A stretch of DNA of 64,000 nucleotides from Daldinia sp. FL1419. Taxonomy: Eukaryota > Ascomycota > Sordariomycetes > Xylariales > Hypoxylaceae. The notes under the pieces were generated by a model, which ran no database searches, was not told the DNA's origin, and worked only from the letters and a program-made list of their open reading frames with translations. The stretch spans positions 186,001 through 250,000 of the forward strand of contig MU623368.1 of assembly GCA_025201765.1 (NCBI GenBank). The letters are read 5' to 3'. This document shows, one piece after another, positions 58,540 to 64,000 of the stretch; the first letter of the stretch is position 1, and the number at the start of each line of letters is the position of its first letter. Position numbers and translations under genes: made by a program.

Positions 58540-59344
58540 TTATAACAACTTTAGGCCACCAGTGACCTGATCGACAAGACTTTTTGGGGCGGGCCCAACA
58601 CCTAAAACGGTCAAGCTACCTGGGTCGATTTGCGTACGGCCGGCATCCTGTATGACTTCGGCCGTGATTCCTAAGCTGCGCGCCTTGGCCATCAAGTCTA
58701 ATAGCTCAGCCTCCGATTTTACTTGCACGGCGATCTTGGCCTGTCCACGGCGTTCCCAGCGCTGCAGAAGGCGTGCTTCGGCTGATGAAGGGTTTCGTTG
58801 GGCAACACGGCTAAGGGTTTTGAAGCAAGCTAGGGTTGCGTGGGAGCATTGGGCTGCGATTTTGCCTAAGGGATGAGAAAATACGTGTTAATATTGAGTC
58901 TCGTAGGTGAAGCTATAGAGACTGGAAAAGCGAACCTTTTGTCATGCCCAAATCTGTCCGCACGACTAGGACTAGCTTGCACTCCTCGTTTGCGGCTCCT
59001 TCGGCTACTGCTCGCTGGGGTACCGAGCTGTCTGTGTTGTCCCCCGTCTTTTTAGTCTTCTTTGACTTCTTGGGTTTGGAAGCCTTGAGCCCGTCCCTTC
59101 GGTCGGCGTCTTCGCCGTTGGCCCAATTAGGCGCGTGATCGAGAATCGTATCGTCCTCGTCTATATCGGACTCGTCACTCTCGACGGGGTCGACGTAGTT
59201 GCTCTGGCGCTGAGCGGCTAGCGATGGCGAGATGAAGAGGTACCCTCGCACTGAGTACACGCCCAATAGGAAACCCGATATAAAGACTACGATGCTGGTG
59301 GTGAGGAGCACCGAATTTTGGACTGAGATGGATTTGTCGGCCAT
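58540..59344 (-). CDS. PTH2: Peptidyl-tRNA hydrolase 2 with N-terminal membrane anchor
   Basis: Two exons, 59344-58936 and 58865-58540, giving 244 residues. A hydrophobic segment at about residues 11-33 (LLTTSIVVFISGFLLG) is a membrane anchor, followed by an acidic and Lys-rich linker. The catalytic domain (about 122-244) has KLVLVVRTDLGMTKGKIAAQCSHA, LQRWERRGQAKIAVQVKS, DAGRTQIDPGS and VLGVGPAP, the full Pth2/Bit1 pattern. Pth2 releases peptides from peptidyl-tRNA; animal and yeast relatives sit at the mitochondrial outer membrane. The intron splits the GMTKG/KIAAQ loop and has a weak donor (gttcgc). Confidence 0.95.
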
Positions 59345-59766
59345 GATGGAGGATGAGACGGGACGGGGGTGGTTGATGTATGGGATCGAAAGGCAGACTC
59401 TGGTTGCATGGGTAGCTTCGTGTCGAAATCGTCACCTCTCCACAGGTAGGTAGAAACCAGATGATCGTAAATTGCCAGATTAGGTGGAGTTAAAACAGAT
59501 AATATATATATTATAATATGAGTATGAGGCTGACAAACGGGTAAAGCTGCCAGGTTTGCGGAGGGCTGGGATGCTAACCTAGGATCTTGAACAAAAAATG
59601 GGTTTAAGATCTTACGGCAAGATGCAATATCAAGGTGACCCCACATCAGCCTTGCCTTCTTGTTTTCCCATGTGAGCCGGCCAGGTCCTGCCAGGTTAGG
59701 TTTACACTAACCCTAGGTCCTGCCTTACCACGTACCCTGGTGTACAAACTTCAAAGAGCTACACCC

Positions 59767-60090
59767 ATGGCCCGCTCTTGCTTTGCCGGCGGCTCTGATT
59801 TGTTAAATCCACACCCTTTCATGTACGCAAACTTGGCAGATTACCTGTATGGACCTTCCCACTACATGGATGTCTCGGATTTATGCATAACAAAAGAACA
59901 AAGAACATTTCCAAATTGGAAATCCATCAACACACGTGGATCGATCTGTGAAGTGGTAACTAAGGCAGTCCTACCATCCATCAAAGATTTCGCACACCTA
60001 AAAAGAACATTTGCAAATTGTGCCGCCTATCAGAAGAAGTCCCATATCACTCACTTACCAGAAATCTTTCGTGCATATTCGGAGATGTAG
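59767..60090 (+). CDS. Hypothetical small open reading frame
   Basis: A 107-codon frame starting MARSCFAGGSDLLNPHP has no recognised domain, signal or neighbour logic. It is listed only because it is the best-formed frame in a 2.6-kb stretch. It may be spurious. Confidence 0.15.
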   Translation: MARSCFAGGSDLLNPHPFMYANLADYLYGPSHYMDVSDLCITKEQRTFPNWKSINTRGSICEVVTKAVLPSIKDFAHLKRTFANCAAYQKKSHITHLPEIFRAYSEM

Positions 60091-60822
60091 GGCTTGGCAG
60101 AAAGGAAGAGGCGTCTAGGCGTCGGGGTTGCCTTGATGTTGCTCGATGTGATCTTCCCTGTTGTACAATCCATAATTGGTTAGGTACACGTAGATATGAC
60201 AGATAGGGTGGTAGTTTAGTGCATGTGCGAATGATGCGATGCTAGTGGGCAGGAACAGGCTACGCTATTCTGGTCACTGGTGCCATACCAAATCATTCCG
60301 ATGCATGAGGTCCAGTACCTAACTCGGTGGGGTTCTCAGCTGGGAGTTTGGGACAAAAAGAAGGTTAAGGGGGCGCTGTGTGTATGGAGGAACAAGCCAC
60401 ATTAAGCCCGTTAAGCCACATAGAAATCCTACCTAAGCTAGAGGTACTTTGGTCCTGGGTCCAATGTAAATGTAAGAGACGTTGTGTACCCAGGTAGGTA
60501 AGGTAAGATGGATGTACACCAAAGTAACGTTAGGTTAGTGGCCTTTTTTTTTCCCGTTCTCCAACATTAACAATTGTCAAAGCAAGGAAGAAAGAAAACG
60601 GACAGCCGCAACAACAATAAGCCTTAAGGAATATTGGATCTTTTTTAGAAAGGTTGGGGGTTAGATCAAACTTGGGTAACTGGGGGGGGGTTCCATCTTT
60701 GCCCGTGTCGCCCGCGTCGCCCGTGTTGCCCGCGTCGCTTCTACTCCATTTAGAGCCACCTCTGTCACTATCCGGTCTTTCGCCATCGCTGAAAGACCAA
60801 GCAACCCAGTTACTCGTTAGTA

Positions 60823-60862
60823 CATACACCAGCATACACCAGCATACACCAGCATACACCAG
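60823..60862. repeat. Four tandem copies of a 10-nt unit
   Basis: The unit catacaccag repeats four times without mismatch. It lies in the noncoding stretch upstream of the last gene. Confidence 0.9.
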
Positions 60863-61963
60863 TGACTGGATACATCCCTGCAATTTTTTAAACTTGTGTA
60901 GCGTACTTTTCCGTCCCTTAGGTACCTTACGCTTGATACCGCCTACTACTACCGCCTGTCGCTTGCTGCTACTACCTACGACGGGTTCGGTGTTCACCCA
61001 CTTCACCAACTTCTTCCCGCTGCCGATCATCACGCATCATCTGCAACCACAATAGTCATCAGTACCGCATACCTCGATACCTTTACTTTTGAACTACCCC
61101 GACACTCTTTGTTCCCTTTCTTTCCTCTCCCTAAAGAGCCTCACCGTCGGCCCCTTTTTCTTACAAACATAATACTATTTTATCTCCCTCTTTACCTCCT
61201 GACAGCTATATTATTATTTATTTTTGGTTTCCCCCCTTCCCTTGTAATCCATCGCCGACGTGAACCACATTTTGACGAGCGATGCGCCGGGCCGAATGTC
61301 ACGAGGATTTATTAGAGGCTGGATAAAACAGCAAATGATGTCTACGCGACAACAGTAACTTGTGTCTATCTACTGTGTATTCCATTGTACTTTACGGGTC
61401 CGCGGGTTGTGTAAAAGAGTGTAAAGGTTCGAGAAAAGAGAGAGAGAGAGAGAGAGGGAGGTGCAAAAGGTGCAAAACAGGGTAGAGCGAAAAGGTTCGC
61501 CTTCGCACCCAAACTTTTTGAGGTCAGTCACAAAAAAACAAAACCAAAAAAAAGCCTCCATTAGAGGTACTTTGAATACTGCTTTTTTTTATTTGTACCT
61601 TATACCCCATAATTTCCAATTCAGCCAATGCCTATCGAATCCAATTGTCGACGCCATTGCTTCGAACAAAAAGATACACGTCAAATCATTGTCCGATCTT
61701 TCAAAATCCATACGCTCATACCTTTCCATTCCTAATTCCCCCAACAATGATCGGGAAATACTAAACTTTAAATCGTGTAGTAGAAACGCCCCTGGCCCTA
61801 TCATAGCGTCCCAGGAACCCGATGGTATTTCTGAACACCATCCCGAACTCATATCCGATTCTAAATAATTCGCACCTATTAAAACTACAATCGCGCCTCC
61901 TTTCATGACTCCTAGCACCAGGTTCGCGTGCAACGTTTCCAAGTTGCATGAACAAAGAAAACC

Positions 61964-64000
61964 ATGGAGGAAGTAACAAAACATATTGATAAATTATTTA
62001 AAGACGTCCTCCCTCAAAAAGCACATTATTTGTCACTTGACACGACGCGCCAATACCGACCGCACGCGGATGCTAAGAGATTAGAAGAGCAGGATATTAG
62101 GCCGCTTCAATACACTACTTTTATTAGTGACGCAGAGCGCGGTGTTCTTTTGACGAGGGCGTACTTTGACGTCCGGGAGGAGCCTTTAATCCCAGCCAGG
62201 GCGGCCGATCCACCGACGCCTCGAAAAGCCGACCCGAGCAAACCAAAAACCAAACTCTCTTTGAAGGACTATAAGAATAGGAAAAGGTCACCTGTCGGTG
62301 TAGAACCCCCCAAAGTAGAACCCCCCAAACCATCCACGCAGCCTTCTAAACCGAATGCGCCTCTAAAGAAGAAGCCGGATTCGACCGCGAAGGAGCCGGA
62401 ACCTCAGCGTATAAAGAAAGAAGTTCCCGATACAAAACCCAGCATGAGGTCTGAGGCGCGTCGTCCTCGGAGTCCTTCGCCGGGTAGGAAAAGACGGGTC
62501 GCGGAGGCTGAGCAAGAGTTCAAGCCAGCTAAGCGGAGCAAAGTTGAAAGTTCCACGCCTAATTCTATAATCTCACGCTCCCTAAAGGATCGCAAGCCCG
62601 AACGGCTAGCCTCAGAAAAGAAGATTAAAGGTCTGACAGGCACACCGACAACCAACGGAAAGCCAGCAATAAACAACACGGGAAATAAGGGCGTATCTCC
62701 CAGACCTCCCACCGCGCGAGTGAATGGTACCCAAAAACTTGCTAAGAGCAAGGACGGATCAGATAGGAAGACGGAGAGCAATTCGATCTCGAAGGCGCCT
62801 TACGTACCTCCCCTATTATCTCCGATTGATATTTCGGACTACATGGACGATTCTAAGCCGTCGCGACCTGGTCCTAAAAAGAAGCCGGCGGATTCTAATA
62901 ACTTCAAACCCCCGCTGAAGAAGAGTCGGGAAGGTCGTGATCCGTCTCCCAGCCCTAAGAAGCGAAAGATCCCACCTCTCTTGTCCCCGACGCTCCCGCC
63001 AATTGTAGTAGAGGAACTAGCTAGGAACAAGACGACTCCTTCAAAGCACTCGAATCAAGGAAGTAGTCAAATTGCTTCCGAGTCCCCGAACAGCCAGAAA
63101 AAGGCGGCGAAATCTTCGAAGCGCGAAGAAACCATATATGTTGATAGCGGCAAGGGGCAACGAGAAAAACTCATTGTCACGTTAAAGTACAAGAAACGAA
63201 ATGCGAAGACGGTGGAACGACTCTTGAATCTTCCTTCTGGTAGCAAGAAGAAGAGTGATCAATTAAGAAGGGAAGAGCGAGCTGCTCGCGATCGTCTCGA
63301 TGGCTTGGGACCCGGGACTGCACGTAAGCGACCTGCGCCAGACACCCATGACGCTATCAAACGACCAAAAGCTTCAGAAAATGCACGACCTTCTACACCG
63401 CTGGGACGATCGTCAGAGATGATGCGGGGCGCATCCAATAGCTCCCAAGTTGGTACCCCGGGAGTTGCAAACGGTCTCACACCAGCCACGCAACAACCCG
63501 AAAGACGTCGGCCACTCGTGGATCAAGAGAAGCTGCAGAGGCTACAGTCGAGGGCCTCAAATTTCATCAAGCTCGGTACCCAACTGAAACACGAACGAGA
63601 TGCGGTCTTGAAGAATCCGGGAGATAGAGTTTCGGATCGCGACAGGCAAGTTGCTATCGCTGCTGGCATACAGTGTCTAGTATCGTTCCTCCTTGGCTTC
63701 AAACTTCAAAACGATGCTTCCGATCTTGAGCGAAAACGAGGCTCAACCCGGTCGATGCGAGAACTACTGTTATTATTCCGAGTTACCAGGTCTGACTGTG
63801 CGAGGCACAATGCATTGACCGCGTTAATATTGCGTCTTCAGGGCATTTGCCTTGTATATATTGGCCGTATAATGTGGTCGTACCCTGGTGAAGTCGACAT
63901 CGCGAACCAGGTCATCGCAAATAGTAAGGAGCAGCAAGACATCTGGCGCCAGGCTGACAACGCACGAAGAGCTATGGGTGTATACGATGGAAGCTCCAAG
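61964..64000 (+). CDS. Large basic, Pro/Ser/Lys-rich nuclear-type protein, 3' end beyond the window
   Basis: An uninterrupted frame of 679 codons runs from the ATG at 61964 to the window end, so the gene is partial. Residues 1-70 look folded (HIDKLFKDVLPQKAHYLSLD, FISDAERGVLLTRAYFD). The next 450 residues or so are disordered and strongly basic, with several KKRK or KRRV-like nuclear signals. A PPLLSP motif occurs twice (about residues 282 and 337; the second is followed by TLPPIVVEEL), and IVTLKYKKRN is a short conserved-looking block. From about 510 a helical region begins (FIKLGTQLKHERDAVLKN, FLLGFKL, LLLLFRVTRSDCARHNALTALIL). It may belong to the fungal Ell-binding (Ebp1-like) elongation-factor group, but I hold this only as a tentative memory-based guess. 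Confidence 0.8.
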   Translation, partial: MEEVTKHIDKLFKDVLPQKAHYLSLDTTRQYRPHADAKRLEEQDIRPLQYTTFISDAERGVLLTRAYFDVREEPLIPARAADPPTPRKADPSKPKTKLSLKDYKNRKRSPVGVEPPKVEPPKPSTQPSKPNAPLKKKPDSTAKEPEPQRIKKEVPDTKPSMRSEARRPRSPSPGRKRRVAEAEQEFKPAKRSKVESSTPNSIISRSLKDRKPERLASEKKIKGLTGTPTTNGKPAINNTGNKGVSPRPPTARVNGTQKLAKSKDGSDRKTESNSISKAPYVPPLLSPIDISDYMDDSKPSRPGPKKKPADSNNFKPPLKKSREGRDPSPSPKKRKIPPLLSPTLPPIVVEELARNKTTPSKHSNQGSSQIASESPNSQKKAAKSSKREETIYVDSGKGQREKLIVTLKYKKRNAKTVERLLNLPSGSKKKSDQLRREERAARDRLDGLGPGTARKRPAPDTHDAIKRPKASENARPSTPLGRSSEMMRGASNSSQVGTPGVANGLTPATQQPERRRPLVDQEKLQRLQSRASNFIKLGTQLKHERDAVLKNPGDRVSDRDRQVAIAAGIQCLVSFLLGFKLQNDASDLERKRGSTRSMRELLLLFRVTRSDCARHNALTALILRLQGICLVYIGRIMWSYPGEVDIANQVIANSKEQQDIWRQADNARRAMGVYDGSSK

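Larger units (their letters stand above)
59345..61963. other. Intergenic region with short tandem repeats
   Basis: Frames at 59287-59646, 60530-61033, 60654-61055 and 61461-61868 have no recognisable product. There are four copies of a 9-nt gcccgygty unit (60701-60736), four copies of the 10-nt catacaccag (60823-60862), and a GA-repeat near 61438-61458. The CT-rich DNA at about 61090-61260 looks like a promoter or leader for the gene at 61964. Confidence 0.45.

Noticed and set aside
1..64000. Search for tRNA or 5S rRNA genes
   Set aside because: GTTCGA-type B-box words were checked, but none had a convincing A box or cloverleaf context.

Overview
The window is nuclear DNA of a filamentous ascomycete (Pezizomycotina). 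Evidence is the many short (about 50-110 nt) spliceosomal introns with CTAAC/CTGAC-type branch sites, fungus-specific families (DUF1996 secreted protein, 2EXR protein, DUF7924-type protein, AN1/APH-type kinase, Hul4-type HECT ligase), and dispersed CCTAGGTA/TACCTA motifs between genes. A Sordariomycete, possibly Xylariales-like, is my inference; the sequence alone does not fix the species. Gene models were spliced by hand from reading frames and splice signals. I found no tRNA, rRNA or CRISPR array.

Layout. 0-6.4 kb: an SMP/C2 lipid-transfer tether (tricalbin/Mug190 type, +), convergent with a mitoribosomal L51/S25/CI-B8 protein (mL61/Mrp49 type, -). 7.4-14 kb, accessory in character: an AN1 zinc finger-APH kinase (+), AT-rich spacer, a DUF7924-type protein (+) opening with a five-fold ATG-containing repeat, and a broken APH kinase remnant (-). 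14-17 kb: secreted DUF1996 protein (+) and 2EXR protein (-). 17.5-29 kb, gene-dense housekeeping: COX12 (-) and an MLRQ/NDUFA4-type subunit (+) sharing a divergent promoter, an RRM protein (-), SEC31 (+), a short-chain dehydrogenase (+), SDE2 (-) diverging from ribosomal protein eS10 (+). 31.4-34.4 kb: a zinc polyol/alcohol dehydrogenase and a small SDR in tandem (+). 34.4-42 kb: gene-poor, repeat-rich block with minisatellites, three 160-bp tandem units, an 18-bp perfect inverted repeat and a field of CCTAGGTA palindromes. 42-64 kb: Hul4-type HECT ligase (+), a 4.7-kb gene-free stretch, GAPDH (+), RVB2 (-), a coiled-coil protein (+), membrane-anchored peptidyl-tRNA hydrolase 2 (-), and a large basic protein (+) cut by the window end.

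The housekeeping genes fall into mitochondrial translation and respiration (mL61, COX12, MLRQ, Pth2), secretion and membrane contact (SEC31, SMP/C2 protein), and nuclear or RNA functions (SDE2, RVB2, RRM protein). The most distinctive signals are unusual gene structures: two independent candidate 3-nt microexons (in the mL61 and COX12 genes), two GC-AG introns that preserve conserved protein blocks, and a minisatellite inside an SDR intron. The 34.4-39.1 kb repeat block is the least explained DNA.
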